From contig JAYGXS010000004.1 of assembly GCA_036362985.1 (NCBI GenBank), positions 20,147,216 to 20,211,215 on the forward strand: DNA of 64,000 bases, written 5' to 3'. The notes under the pieces are model-generated. The model was not told the DNA's origin. It saw only the letters and a program-made list of their open reading frames with translations, and did not search any database. Shown piece by piece: positions 13,486 to 25,645 of this stretch. The translations under genes were made by a program, and so were the position numbers. Position 1 is the first letter of the stretch; each line of letters starts with the position of its first letter. The stretch is from Ligula intestinalis (lineage: Eukaryota; Platyhelminthes; Cestoda; Diphyllobothriidea; Diphyllobothriidae).

Positions 13486-14539
13486 AAAAGGGTAAACTTC
13501 ACAAAAATGGTAAGGGTCCCTTAAAAGCATTACGGTAGTTTACTACAGCGTAGCTAACTAAATTAAAATTAATATAACTGGATAGTAAACTTGGTTGGCA
13601 TGCAGAGTTTTCTGTGAAACAGACGTAGATTTTGCCGTTTTCCTATAACCATAATACTGATGCACGCACACTTCTTGATAGCCCGTTACTTGACTAACGG
13701 TGCCGAAGATGTGCACGAAAAGAGTAATTTGTTTCTCCCGATTTATCTTCCAATGAGACCAACAAGATAAAAAGGACCCCAGTGAGGTTGTCAAGGCAAG
13801 GAAAGGAAAGCAGAAATTAATTATTTTATATTGTTATTGCATGCTTGCCAGACTAGGTGGCTATCGCACGTTGAAATTGTGCTCTATTAAATGCTACCGT
13901 GTGCCGAGGGAGTCAGGTTTTATATCCGACTGAATTTGATGCATACAAATGATTCGACAGCATCATGTTGAATGAAACACGTAGAAACTGTTTACACCAG
14001 GATACAGAATTGTCAGCTATGCATGCCCAATGCAGCCCGCCTGCCTTTAGGGGGCTAAAATGAAGTTCAAATAGGTACAGGCCGACTGTGCGCAACCACA
14101 TGGTTAAACTAAAAGCTAAAACCATGGCGAGTTGTCAGGGTTTCGACAGAAAACTCGGTGTCGGTTCGTTGCAAATCGCAAAGCTCTGTTAGGTGCAAAA
14201 GGGGACCTAAAGTGAATAACCTGCGTTGACGCAGACTGATTTATAGAGTCTACTTTAACTGAAAGAGAACTCAATGCTATCTCAGCAGGTGACTGGGCAG
14301 CGTCAGCAAAAATTCCGACGAGCTTACCGGGTTTAATCAAATAAATGAGTATTTCTTTATTTTAATAAGAGCCTGGCAGTGCTAGATTTTTTCAGCTACG
14401 TATACATCAAATAATGGATTATTTAGACTTTATGCGGAGCTTCTTCGATTTCAAAACTGTGGATGGATTATAAAGTGACTTATGTTTCAACTGCTTCGAG
14501 GAAACTTGATTTGGTTGCCCACCTTAAATAGCGGATCAT

Positions 14540-14795
14540 TAGTGTTAATTTAGTTTACTTTTAGTTACTTATTAAGCTTATTATTTAACTTTTAGTTTTA
14601 GTGAAGTAAAGTTCGGTTTATTAAGTTTACCTTAGTTTTATTAGTTTAGTTTGGTATATGATCATTATTCACATATATTCATCTAACTTTGGCCGTATCT
14701 AATTAACTAAAAACTTTACTCAACCAAAATTAACTTGATTAACTAAGAACTTAACTGAAGATAAAGTGAAACTAATAAATGAAAAGAAACCACAA
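14540..14795. repeat. A/T-rich imperfect palindrome, copy 2
   Basis: TTAGTTTACTTTTAGTT-type words on the left face AACTTAACTGAAG/AACTAAAAACT-type words on the right, around a centre near 14690 (TTTGGCCGTA). Related to 12826-13030. Whether this is the end of a transposon or a hairpin-forming simple repeat is not clear. Confidence 0.6.
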
Positions 14796-15127
14796 GAATA
14801 GCGGCTAGGGGGATCTAAACTGGACGACTAATTTAACTTCGACCACTGGTTTTTTCACCTTTCGGCTTCTCAAGCAAACGGCTTCGTATCTTGAAAATGT
14901 TTTCAAAAGGACCTAGGAGATGATCTGCATACTGCTATGAACAATCCTTTCATGTTGATCTGCTGCAAGCTTATGCATTAAAATGGTCAGCAAGAATGAG
15001 ATAAGTTGCAATACCCTGTTCCACAGTAAAAGGGAACTAAGAAAATGATATTGTGAACAGTCTGGTGGCAACTATATGCCAATCAACTAAAACAATGGAT
15101 CTATTTAGAAAGACATTGCATCCCGAT

Positions 15128-15565
15128 CTTCACAAATTGACTCTCCTTTCGTGTACGAGAAAACTGACCATTATAAAGCTACTTTCTATCATTCTGATAG
15201 TAAAGTAATGTGTCAAGCGTCTCAGGCAGAGCCTCAAAACATACCACCTAAGTGATTCCTGACCTAATAAAGGTGCAACCCGCAGCCTGCGAGAGTGCAG
15301 GCACAGCGTAAGAGTTATTATCGAAGCAGATGAAGAAATGAGAGTTGCGGGTGCTAAAGCATGAAACAAAATCGAAATCCACCGACGTAATGTATGCAGA
15401 TTTCATCACTGCACTTTAAGTCAAGTTATTAACTATCAGTACACTCAATGTGAAGTATTCTACTACGAATCATGCGTTCATCTCGACTGCAATGCTGAAT
15501 TGCGTCAATATGCGACAAGCTGAAGCTAAAAAGTGAAGATCCTGGTCCTGATACCGGCTCTCGGG
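15128..15565. repeat. Dispersed repeat unit B, copy 2
   Basis: Diverged direct copy of 13050-13485, in the same orientation and in the same position relative to the palindrome. The pair therefore forms a composite unit of roughly 0.7-1 kb repeated about 2 kb apart. Confidence 0.65.
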
Positions 15566-15639
15566 GTATATAATCCAAAAAAGTAGTCCTGACTGATCAA
15601 CTTTCCAAAGCTAAATCGCAGAATTGATCTTGTAAGGGT

Positions 15640-15830
15640 TTATAGGTTGAGTTAACTCAATTGTGAAAAACCTCGAGGCGTTTGGCGGGATTTGAACCCA
15701 CGCATCAGAGAGGGCCTTTGCCGGAAGCCAATGCCCTAACCGCTAAGCTACAAACGCCCCACCTCGCGCCATGAATTTTATCCAACTTGGGTCGATATTA
15801 CCCGCCCAACTTTACCGCCCATGTAGAATA
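15640..15830 (-). mobile_element. tRNA-derived SINE or tRNA pseudogene
   Basis: Minus-strand reading gives a tRNA-like head at 15675-15760. A 7-bp acceptor-like stem (GGCGTTT with AAACGCC) encloses a D-arm-like TAGCTTAGCGGTTAGGGC (pol III A box) and a T-arm GTGGGTTCAAATCCCGC (B box). The anticodon stem does not pair, so it is not a functional tRNA. Downstream on the same strand lies a body with CCTCGAGG and CACAATTGAG. That junction sequence is repeated at 15952-15998, a truncated second copy. Confidence 0.55.
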
Positions 15831-16009
15831 CACCAATACAGAACAGTAAGCTGACTGCCCAAGCAGGATTTCCTAAGCAATCATCTAGAATCCACCAGAA
15901 TGACTACTAGGCTGACTTAATTATTGTGGGGTTTAGCAAATTTGCTTACTTTGAGTTGACTCAATTGTGAAGAAACTCGAGGTGTTTGGTGGGATTTAGA
16001 AGTTATCCA

Positions 16010-19000
16010 TGAATATTATGCAGGTCCCTTATGCGTTTGCAGCACTAGGCTAATGCATGGGGTAGAACCTCTGCAGTCTACCTGATATCACCTTGCCTGA
16101 GATCTGAATCTCGTGGCAAGAAAAGGAGAATAAATGGCCACACTTGTTGAACGTTTTCGATTCGCTATTTTAACATCAATCCACAAAGGAAGACGCCCAC
16201 ATAACTGCTTATAATCAGCTTGATCGCCTCGTTTTAAAGAAAAAAAATGGTTCAACGTCTCAACAGAACAATCACAGACGTTCTGGTTTTCGCGCATCCA
16301 CTTCGTAAACACCTATTATTGTGAACGAATTGATACGAGAGCCTCATCGTAATTATAGCGTCTTCTGTATAGGCAGGTGTCCGCATCATGCACAAGACTA
16401 CCACTCAGATGAACTGTTGTTCTAGAGCAGCTGAGTCCCTTCGCATCTGAAATTTACCTGCAGTTTCATAGGTCAGACCATAACTCATTCAAATTCCGAA
16501 TAGCAGCATGCAACCCCATGGTGCGGAGAGATGAGTCATGGTTATAACGCGCTATTCGCACACTGAAGGGGGCGGGGAGTTAGTGGCTCAACATCGTGGA
16601 CGCAGATTTGTGGTGCTGACTGGCACCTAACAAGTCATGACCTGCTTGTAGTCTAAACATCAGACCGCAACTACATGGAAAAAAGCCTAATAATTTTTCG
16701 ACTGCTCACCTGTCACGGACATGTAACGATACTGTGTTTTTTTTCAATGAAGCACGCAGCTGACGCTCCACAAGACACAACAAATAGGGTGTTTTGTGTT
16801 GTTTTTATGCTCTGTTCCGTCATTCAACCTTTTTTAATTCCCCAAGTTAGGCGCATCGAAGGTTGGTCCGTCTCTGGCCTTCTGTGCGAGGAGATCGAAA
16901 TATTCACGTACCACAAACCAGGTCGTCCACCGCTAGTAATACACAATGCAGCGTTGGGTCACCTCACCCTAAGTCTGTGCGTCGAGGGTGGATTCTCGAT
17001 TGAAACCTTACTCTATGCACTAAAAGGTGGTATTCGCTGTAAAAGAGATGTGTAGTGCAAAAACTAAGGGGCCTTCTTTAAAGCGCTTTCCACGTAGAAT
17101 TTTAAAAGTTCGTGCTGGGATTATCTGCAGTAGTTCCTAAGTCGAAGACTTGTAGCCACCTCTTATTCTAGGTCATACTTTCCTCGCACGCTGCTGGGAC
17201 AGGCCGCATGTCTGGCACGTCCAGCACGCGTGCGCATGAGAAGATGTCTAAACCCCTTGTTCAAGGTCACCCTCTGTCTGGCCTTACTGGCCAACCACTT
17301 CCCAAGGCCAGTCCACAAAGGACCTTAGTGCGGGGATTGTTTGAGGTCAGACACTCCCGGTGCGGCTCGCTGATGGCTGGGAATCGCTCATCCATTACTT
17401 ATGTTCAACTCCTTCTACACTTAATTAAATTACCCCTATAATTCTGGCCTTCCACGCCTTATATTACCAACTAGTTTATAACCGTTGGGATACGTTCTAT
17501 CTTCTATCATCCGGCCGGACTTCTTCGTATCCCACATCCCCATTTAGATAAGTATGTTTGTGTTCTTATCCTGTACCGATGTACCGTACAGGCTACAAAC
17601 CTAACGTTTTCTCAACTATACGGTATTTTAGAGTTCCATAATCCGGACAATTTGGGTAGCACCACCTATTCACGTTTTATGATCTAAGTCTGGGCAAAAA
17701 CCTTAGCCAGGTACCTCATGATCTACGAGGCGGCACCTAAAAAAGAAGAATTATTCCCCACAAGCAAATTGGGTTAGCAAGGTTGATTTCATTTGCAAAG
17801 TACGTTTTCTTTACGCTCTTGCTTCTCAGTTGGTAAAGTGGCGTTCGTAGGAAACATCGTGGCAAACAGGGTGATTGTTTTGGTAAATTCCCTTTCAGCG
17901 ATCTCAGCGCTTTTCGAGGACAAAATCTTAAAGAGCAACCCGTCCAGGATAGTATAGTTTTTCGACATCAAAGAAGTCATTCGGAATGAATTTGGTTGTT
18001 ATTATATTAGAGTGAACCAACTTTGGTGGAAAATGACCTGAGCTGAGGCGATCCGATGGCTGGCTGGCTAATCGTTGCGATGCGTCTGTTCACACAGCGT
18101 CCAAAATCAACCAGTCTTTTAGTAAAAATGGGCAAAGCAGAGGTTCCACACCCCGCCCTTATTCGCAAGACCTAGTTCATGCTGCGAATTCCCAGTTCCA
18201 TAAATGATAAAATTCTGAAAGGTAGATGTTTTCGGGACATATAAGAGGTTTAGAAACGGTTGCTCGAGGCACTGCAAAGACATAGTTATAAATATTATTG
18301 AAAAAACTGTTTCGCACCCTGAAATAAAGTTGATTGGTACAAGTACACATCCTCTAGTGGACCGTATGTTGCATTTTTAAGAAGTTATCGTAAACAAAAA
18401 AGTAAATAACTTAGTAATACTAATACCAATACTAAATAACAATAACAGCGAACGGAGAAAAACTGATCAGCTCAAGGCCACAACTTTAAACTTGCTGGTC
18501 GATAAATTTAGTATTCGCTTCAACAAAGGACAGCCAGCCCGACTCTCCGAAACGTCAGCAAACCCACCAATCTAGTTCGGTGAGCAGAAAATGAACTTGA
18601 ACTCAAATAAAAAGTAAATAATTCTCGGTTTTTTGGGTACTCCCTGGTATGCATACCGTCAACTGTAGTTGTTTTTGTGCATTATATTGGAAGTACGGTG
18701 GGTTGCGATGATGAGATTCGCATACAAATATTCAGGACATTAGAGTTACTAGGACGAGTTTTATTGTAGTAAGAAGGATGACAACAGTATAATTTAGCTG
18801 AAGCTGACAGCAAAACGAGGTTGTTTGTCCGCCCGAGGCTGCGGTCCATCAATATAGATCGAGATCATGGTGTTAGCGAACCGAGAGCAAGGTCACACGC
18901 GGTGTTATTAGTCAACTTTCAAAGGGAGGATTTAGTTGTTGTCACCACTCTGAGTATACCATCACGGAGAAGTTAGACATTATTTGAAAGTACGGGTCGG

Positions 19001-19490
19001 CTCTGTGCATCTTTTGGAATTTTTCCTCTTTCGTGGCGAGATATGAGCAAATAAGAGCGGTAAACAATCCCACGCTCCCTTTTATGTAATAAGACTTAAG
19101 TATTTAACCCTTGAAACCAAACACATGGAGGACGAAAGTCAGTCGTTGCTGCCACAAACTGAAACTCATTTTTCTTAACAGGACTGCCGTATTGCGGCAC
19201 AGACTGATATTAATCTTCCATGAAACATCAGCCTGACACAGCCTGAGCTGTCGACATCAGCACCTCAGCTGCACGCCTGATGTTAGTTGTCAATGTGCAT
19301 TATCACAGCAGGTTTCTGTGCTCCTTATTAAGCTCCCCTAATGATTTCAGGACTATTTGGAAGCTACGCTGGCGGGCATACTGAATAAAATCTGCAGCAT
19401 GTTTCTTTAAACGCTACTAACCTATTTTTGTCGTGGGAAGATGGTACTTTGCAAATACACATACTGTAGTAATGACAAAGAAAAGAGTCT
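16010..19490. other. No recognisable feature
   Basis: Contains an uninterrupted 126-codon frame (16675-17055, +) without known motifs and a moderately GC-rich patch at 17190-17420. Neither could be tied to a gene or element. Confidence 0.4.
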
Positions 19491-19499
19491 GTGATAACT

Positions 19500-19645
19500 A
19501 GGTTTGGCTTCTCTACCGTTGTCAGCCCGTCTTAGCCAGCTTCAAATTCTGGACATTCGAGGTTTGAGACCGGTCCCTTGGTTATAAGACGCTCGCGCGT
19601 TCAACGCTCTAACCATGGAACCACGAGTTTGTAGTTTTAGCAGCT
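19500..19645 (-). mobile_element. tRNA-headed SINE fragment
   Basis: On the minus strand, GGTTCCATGGTTAGAGCGTT (A-box-like) is followed by GGTCTCAAACC (B-box-like) 30-35 nt later. A tail follows with GGCTAAGACGGGCTGAC, similar to but not the same as the tails of the plus-strand SINEs at 28.3, 33.2 and 48.5 kb. Confidence 0.5.
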
Positions 19646-19869
19646 AAGCTTATGACTATAGAAAGGTAGAAATTACTAAAAAACGGTAAGTGAGACTGAA
19701 ATGACAACTTCTGGGTTATATGAGGTCATTCGTCAATCATTCCCCAACCTAGCCGATGTGCCACCTACGGCTGGAACCCAAGACCTATTGATCAGAAGTC
19801 GAATGCTTCAAATTATTGACCTACGGGCTCGTAGCTCTGCTAGTTTCGATCGGGCACGATAAAATTTGT

Positions 19870-20295
19870 GGACGGACGTGGTTACGGGATTCACCCACCC
19901 TGTTCTAACTTTGGGTTTACTCTCAAACTCCACTAGCAACCGCACAGAAACTAGTATTGTGGGCAAATAAACATATCCGAAAAAGACCAGGGATACTGAA
20001 AGGACCTGTGGCTCAATGGCTTAGAGCTCTGGGGCTCTAAAGTGGACCCTAAAACAGAAGGAGATGAGAGAGACCCGTAATCGATAGACTAATGCCCATT
20101 TTCCCTTGGTAAAATTCCCGAAATAAAACTGGATGCGAAACAAGCCCGTGGTGCAGTGGCTAGAATGTTACACTGAAGCCCAGAAAGTTCGAGCGTCATC
20201 TCATGCACCACTTCGGGTTGAGTATAACTGGCCGATGAGAGAAAATAAGCCAGATATTGCCACTTTACCCTTCCCTGTCTTTTTCCGTAATGCTC
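19870..20295 (+). mobile_element. SINE copies (two tRNA-like heads in series)
   Basis: The body sequence ACTCACCC...CTCAAACTCCACTAGCA...GACCAGGGATACTGAAAGG leads into tRNA-like heads at 20010 (GTGGCTCAATGGCTTAGAGC) and 20150 (GTGGTGCAGTGGCTAGAAT, with AGTTCGAGCGTC as B box). The second head ends in a tail with GAAAATAAGCCAGATATTGCC, the degenerate counterpart of the AATAAGTCAGAAAT tail of the other copies. Pol III driven and non-autonomous. Confidence 0.55.
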
Positions 20296-20779
20296 AACTG
20301 TCTATATGACTAGAACACACTCGTCCCAGTGTGTTACTGTATATTTTCATTTGGTTTTCCTTTCTGGAGGTGCACGCAGGTACACGTAACCCCTTGGTAT
20401 GCAGATCTCAATTTGTCTGACTTTTGATCAAAGTTCAACTATTCTGTGATATTGAGTGTGCAACCAGAAGTTTGCTTCGCTTATCGGCAGGTGCGAATAA
20501 TTCCTTCAATGCACAGTTTAGAATCTGTCCGGAGTTCGTTGAGGTTTTAGGACGGGATATAAATATAAACCTTTACATATCTTCTGTGCAATTGAGGAGG
20601 CAACCAGAAATGTTCTGCGATTTTCTAGGGTGCCTGAATAAATAAACATTGAAAAGTAGATCAACTCCTGATTTTATAGAGTAGAACAGTGAAGTTTGCA
20701 AACAGTTGTGCAGATGTTCTTTTAGACCAAAGGCATAGGTTTTAACCCTGGCGTATTTTTTGAACTACATGTTCGTTTT

Positions 20780-21210
20780 TGCATTCATCATCTTCCAAAA
20801 AACGAAGAAGACGAAACTGGGTCGGATTCGTGAACCGAATTATATTTGAACTGGTGTGGCAGAACCCTTCTCATTTATATCTTCATAGTATTATAGTTGG
20901 TGCATCAGATGGTTTTGAGTTAGTCAGTCTTACCGTCTGCTTCGTGTTATAGCCGCGCTGGAGGCGCAAACTTTGACCTGCCCGTTCGTTGCTGACTGCA
21001 TTTCATCTCCCAGAGGTTGGCCGTTGGCGGGTTTGCGTGACCTTTGTCTGCTTCGGGATCAGCGTAGTTGAAGGCAAGTCAATGCGCCTGTTGGCTTCCC
21101 CCACGTCCACCAGCCGACTGGTAAGTCGTTGCTGTTCGTCTGAGTTGTTTTCTGCATTTGGGTACATTGATGAGGCAGTTCTTGATGATGGCCACATGAC
21201 CTTCGACCGT
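20780..21210 (-). mobile_element. PLE 3' end fragment (clade of the 57-kb element)
   Basis: Minus strand. The C-terminal tail of a PLE protein (VGEANRRIDLPSTTL, then TRQRPTSGR) leads into a 3' UTR matching 25200-25545 in order: a decayed hammerhead-like region (20880-20930), then CCAGTTCAAATATAATTCGG and GAAGATGATGAATGC. Most of the element is missing, so this is a 5'-truncated insertion. Confidence 0.7.
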
Positions 21211-21229
21211 CAAATCTATTTTCCGTGAG

Positions 21230-23080
21230 CGTAGGCACTCGGTTCCGTGTACTCGGTTGCCCTGTTGTTCCTGTTTCTTTTCATGCGGAACCTCCGAAAA
21301 ATGTTATCATCCAATAATGTGATTTTTCCATTCCGCAATTCTACTAGGTACGAAGAGCGAAATCCGCTGTACGTTTGTCTAGAAAACTTTGGTTGGAAGA
21401 TTTCATAGAGGCATTTTGTTGTTGAAGTTGAAGTTTGCCAATCACGGATCTGTATACTGCGTTCCAGCTATAAGGTTGTGAATATCATTTGAGTCCGAGT
21501 TCACTAGCTAAGCCAGTAATAGTTCTCACATTTCTGACCAACGTGCTTCATCCTTATTGCGGAGTAGAACAAATATGACTAGAAGGTTCAGTATACGTGC
21601 GTCCATTAGCAAACCATACGTTAACGCAGCCGGAAACTCAACCACGATGACGTATAACGCAGTCGCCTTTTAGCATTCTATCGATAAAACGGCGAGTGTC
21701 ATCGAAAACTACTAACATGCCGTGGCAAATCTTTACGCATTGTACCTTATATGAAAAAGCTACTCCCCAACATGCATCCAATATGCTTATCACCCGTATT
21801 TTGCAGATATTTCAGCCAAATACAATGGGTTCAGCTATTTGGTGGTTCCTGGAGCTAACAAAAACTGTTGTTCCATATCGGAGGCAACCTTTCCAATTAT
21901 GCTAGGAATTATGCCAGGATAAATTAGCTTTCTATCGAGGTAAGGAGAACACCTAACAACCGCAAAGCCTATTAAAGTATTTAATTTAAATACTGTTGTG
22001 ATTTGAAGCAACTAATTGCCCGATGATTGACCGAACAGCTGGAAAACGGAGGCACCCATAATGCGCTAGCATCATCCATCAGAAGCAAAAAGTAATCAGG
22101 GAATCCTACAGCAACCTGAAAATTTCTGTTTTTTGCCTCGTACGTCGGCTTTATGGTTTAACTGCATCGGAAAGACACTGTGCTTTGGTATGCTTAATTT
22201 ATATCAAAATGAAATGACGTCCACCAATTGTTTACGGGCTCTTAGATGTATCTGTTATGTGCGAAAGTATACATCAACCTGAGACTTCACGAAAGTACCA
22301 CCTGGTTGTGACATCAACATAGTTCTCTCGAACTTGATTTCTAACTGTCAATATTTACAATATTTGCAAGCATGCCCCAGAATTCCTTTTCTGTGCCAAA
22401 ATTTAGGTCAACACTTTAAAAGCATATTTACGTGTAGTTAACAACGCGGCCGAAAATGCATGATACTTCGTAGCCGTAGATTACAAAAGAGTTAACTTTT
22501 AAAGCTACATCAAAACAGACTCATTTCAGACAGGCCTCTTGTGTAGCAAGAAAATTCATGCAGGTTAAGCCATACCAATTTTCACAATGTATTTGAGTTC
22601 ATAGTACCTATCGCCATGGTTTCTGTCCTGACATTATCCCTCACTCGGAAAATTATCAACAGAAACGCTCACCTTTAAGATCCATGGCAACGAAATAAAC
22701 TAAAAAGTCCTTCACCTGTGTGTTTCATCGGTAAGCGTCACTTGGTCGTGCCATTCTAGATTTTATATTATGCAAAAGTAAATACTTATGATCGCCTTCA
22801 CTTAAACTGCCCTCGAGCTAGTATTTGTAATTGCCTTTATCCAGTATAAAATTACTCACTGCTTGTGCAGGCCATACTTGACTACCGCAACAGAGGGAAT
22901 ATATCTAGATATCAGAAGCTGATGCTGTATAGTGGCCCATCGAATTTTCTAAATATCTTTGAAGCATGAGAGCTGAGCCACGCACACCTTTAACGTAATA
23001 ACAACGGAGTAGCCTCGCATCGCTCAACAGACAATAACATCCTGACTACGTCGGAGAAATTTGGAGATTACTCCAGACCC
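21230..23080. other. No recognisable feature
   Basis: Non-coding appearance and only short frames. No repeat shared with other parts of the window was seen. Confidence 0.45.
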
Positions 23081-23084
23081 AAAC

Positions 23085-23800
23085 GGCCGAGCATGCAGCG
23101 GCGGTTGAGAAAAAAGGACGCCATTTCTCAGGTTGCAGCTCACTCGACGGGACTCGGCCATATTTTCAAGTTTGACGAGGCCAAAATCCTCGCAAGAGGT
23201 GACAACCGCGTGAGCCGCGAGCTCCTGGAGTCATGATTCTCAGGCCCCCAGTCCATCAACAAGCGCAATGATTTTGCGTTCCCATACGGTGTACTGAGAA
23301 GTTTCCTGAGCAAGAGAATCAGTCACGTGGGTAGGTCCTGGCGCAGCAACAACTCTGACGACAGTAAGCATAATTGTCACCCATTTATTAGGCCTGCATC
23401 CGACGCTGGCAAGTCCAGTGTGGCAATTAGTGAGTCAAACGCGAAGTGTCAAGCCAGTACCGCATCAATTAAGACCCAAGCGGTGGCTACAGAAGTGAAT
23501 AATTATCACACGCACGCAGATGGCCGCTATAAACTGCAAATACCGTGCAAACTGTACATGTTGCAACCCGCTCTGTGCATGACTATGACTGTGCTACCAT
23601 TACCTATGATTAAGGATCCCCGACGCAATCCGAAACGTCAGGAAAATAAAACTCCTGTCCCAGTGATCGCATCCTCTTCCTCTGAACTGCTATCTGGAAC
23701 TCGCATATTATCCACTACTAACATCCTGACTGTCATATGCTATTGCCTGCAACTACCTCATTTTGATAGGGTTCAAAATCTCGCATGGAATCATCATCAG
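23085..23800 (+). mobile_element. PLE clade C 3' end: protein tail plus 3' UTR
   Basis: 23085-23340 encodes a PLE C-terminal extension with HSTGLGHIFKFDEAKILARG, then RELLES, a stop, and SINKCND. This region is also found on the minus strand at 23.9-24.2 and 27.4-27.7 kb. It continues into a 3' region (23345-23800) that recurs at 47625-47990 and in part at 24187-24376. That region ends with a hairpin, GGATCCCC..GCAATCC, followed by GAAACGTCAGGAAAATAAAA and GTCCCAGTGATCGCATCCTC. The hairpin plus GAAACGTC is the right half of a hammerhead-like module. The left core is not canonical here. Confidence 0.7.
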
Positions 23801-24185
23801 AAACAACAGTAGAAACGGATAATTCATACACCGGGGTGGCGGTATTTATAGGATACAGTCGATAGGCTACTGCCTACCTATCACACTTAATGACTTCCCT
23901 CTATCGAAGAAAGCCATTCGCTTCTGCGCAAATGCTGAACTTCCATCACACAGGGTGGACTAAGGTGTGATTATTGCTCGGTCATCTGGTTCTCTGGCGC
24001 AGGCATAAGACGACGCGTTTGCCTCTGCGTTCCCCGAGTGGCGAATTGCTTTGGCCAAACTGAACCTCAGCACCGAATATGGATTGAGCAGGTCATTGCA
24101 CTTGTTAATATACTGAGAGCCGGTGGACATTGGTTTGAGTAATTTGCAACTCACAACATCGTGGTAATAAATTACCGGAAAGCGA
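23775..24185 (-). mobile_element. PLE 3' end fragment, opposite strand
   Basis: Minus-strand tail with YINKCNDLLNPYSVLRFSLAK, homologous to the copies at 23.1-23.3 kb (+) and 27.4-27.65 kb (-). It is followed by a 3' UTR and, at 23780-23812, by a decayed hammerhead-like core (CTGATGATGATTCC...TTTTGAACC). Confidence 0.6.
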
Positions 24186-24186
24186 A

Positions 24187-24376
24187 CTGCCAAGCCAGCA
24201 CCGCACCAATTACATCAAACGAGGGTTACAGGAGCAGATACTTATGGTATGCATGGGAAAGCCGCTACGAACTATAAATACCACGCAGTCCGTGCATGTA
24301 TGACCCCAACCTGCATATATCTCAAACCATTCTACGGTTAACTGTGATTAGGGATTCTCGACAGAATCCGAAAAGG
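24187..24376 (+). mobile_element. PLE clade C 3' end, partial copy
   Basis: Matches 23450-23640 from CCAGCACCGCACCAATTA through CGCTACGAACTATAAATACC to GGATTCTCGACAGAATCCGAAA. It stops just before the ACGTCAGG seen in better copies. Confidence 0.6.
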
Positions 24377-25199
24377 TAGCTCTTTTGCGTAAACAAGCCT
24401 TCCTTTTAGTCAAAACTTCATTTTACCTAGTACGCCCGATTCTCACTTTTTTTGGAATTTTCCGCTTTCCTAAAAATACTGATATTTCTATACAACATAC
24501 TATTAATTGATAAATCACAACCTTCACTTTGTTGAAGAACGACTGTTACGTTCCTGTTGAAATACTTTAGGGGCCGCAGCTCGAGCTGCGTTTTGTGTAA
24601 CAGAGAGTTTCGTGTAAAAATCCTTGGATTTCATGAGTAAGACTAACTACTGTATTTAGAGCGGCTCCGGTTAAAGTGCCAATTTACTACTCAACGTGTG
24701 TGCCATAATACATTGAATTTTTATTCTTCCTTTGTTTGGCATAATTTTAATGCAACGTTATTTGTGTTCTGACAGTTGCTGATAACACTTAATCTAGAGT
24801 TTTGCAAAACGGCTAAGAAAATCCTTACCATCAATCCGCTAAGTTCAAACGCACTGACTGAAATGTCACTCTTCACCGTCAACTGCCACAGGGGCACTCA
24901 GAGACCAGATTCTGCAGGCGACCTCTTAGCTTGCCTGCCAACTAACACAGTTTGGTGGGGCGCCACTAGCACCACCTTCGTGTATCAGTCACGCGGGTGC
25001 TAGGTGACCTGTTGATGAGTTTTTTTCGTGTGGAATTCCAAAATACGTCTACGAAGGAAGGCAGATATGAGGCTGCGACTGGGCGTCTTCTAATCTTCTA
25101 GCCACATCTTTGAAATTAAACTGGAAGCCCTTCTGTCTTGGCCGAGACCCCCTGCAAGATCGCAGATATAAATTTGTAATGCCGAAAGATTCGGGTTCC

Positions 25200-25545
25200 A
25201 GCTATGTTATCACGTTCATCATCTCCCAAAGGTAAGGAAAATGAAGAGGGGGCGGGTTCATGGACCCAATTAGATTTGAACCGATGTTTCGAAAACCTTC
25301 TCGCTTCCGTCGTCAGAGTATTTTGGTAGCTGCGTCTGGTGGTCTTGGATTAGCTAGCCTTGCCGTCTGCCTCAAATTATATCGGTGTTGGACGTGTGAA
25401 CTTTGACCTGCCCGTTCGTTGCCGACCTCATTTGGTCTCCCGGAGGTTGGCTGCTGGTGGGCTTGCTCGATCTTTGTCCCCTCTGCGGTCAGCGTGGTTG
25501 TAGGCAATTCGATACGCTTGCTGGCCTCCCCCACATTGATACGTT
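25200..25545 (-). mobile_element. PLE 3' end with hammerhead-like motif
   Basis: Minus strand: protein tail MGEASKRIELPTTTL ... HQQPTSGRPNEVGNERAGQS ... YNLRQTARLANP (25534-25313), then the hammerhead-like motif (25283-25316), then the 3' UTR with GATTTGAACC-derived, CCTTACCTTTGGGAGATG and ATAACATAGCTGGAACCCG words. Same clade as 20780-21210 and 56.9-58.85 kb. Confidence 0.75.
25283..25316 (-). ncRNA. Hammerhead-ribozyme-like motif (PLE)
   Basis: Core CTGACGA (25310-25316), stem II GGAAGC/GTTTTC with a 6-nt loop, then GAAAC and ATC (an NUH-type cleavage triplet). One extra nucleotide lies between the core and stem II, as in the 57-kb copy. Hammerheads are established components of PLE terminal repeats. 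Activity here is inferred only. Confidence 0.5.
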
Positions 25546-25548
25546 ATC

Positions 25549-25645
25549 GCGTTCATCCTCTCCCAAAGGTAAGGAAGGAGAAGGGGGCGGGTTTATGGAT
25601 CAAATTATATCTGAACTGACGTTTAGAAATGATATGTTATCTTGA
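25549..25645 (-). mobile_element. Upstream PLE terminal-repeat remnant, direct orientation
   Basis: A second copy of the 3' UTR (AAACGTCAGTTCAGATATAA through CCTTACCTTTGGGAGAGGATG), immediately upstream of, and in the same orientation as, the truncated element at 25200-25545. This gives a pLTR-body-LTR arrangement, the direct-repeat version of PLE ends. Confidence 0.6.

Noticed and set aside
15675..15760. A functional tRNA gene
   Set aside because: Acceptor and T arms pair, but the anticodon stem does not, and a SINE-like body follows.
16675..17055. 126-codon open frame on +
   Set aside because: No domain, no splice-site context, composition like its surroundings. Not called as a gene.
23327..23812. 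161-codon open frame on +
   Set aside because: It runs through the PLE clade C 3' region, which also occurs at 47.6 and 24.2 kb, where the frame is not kept. The length is coincidental.
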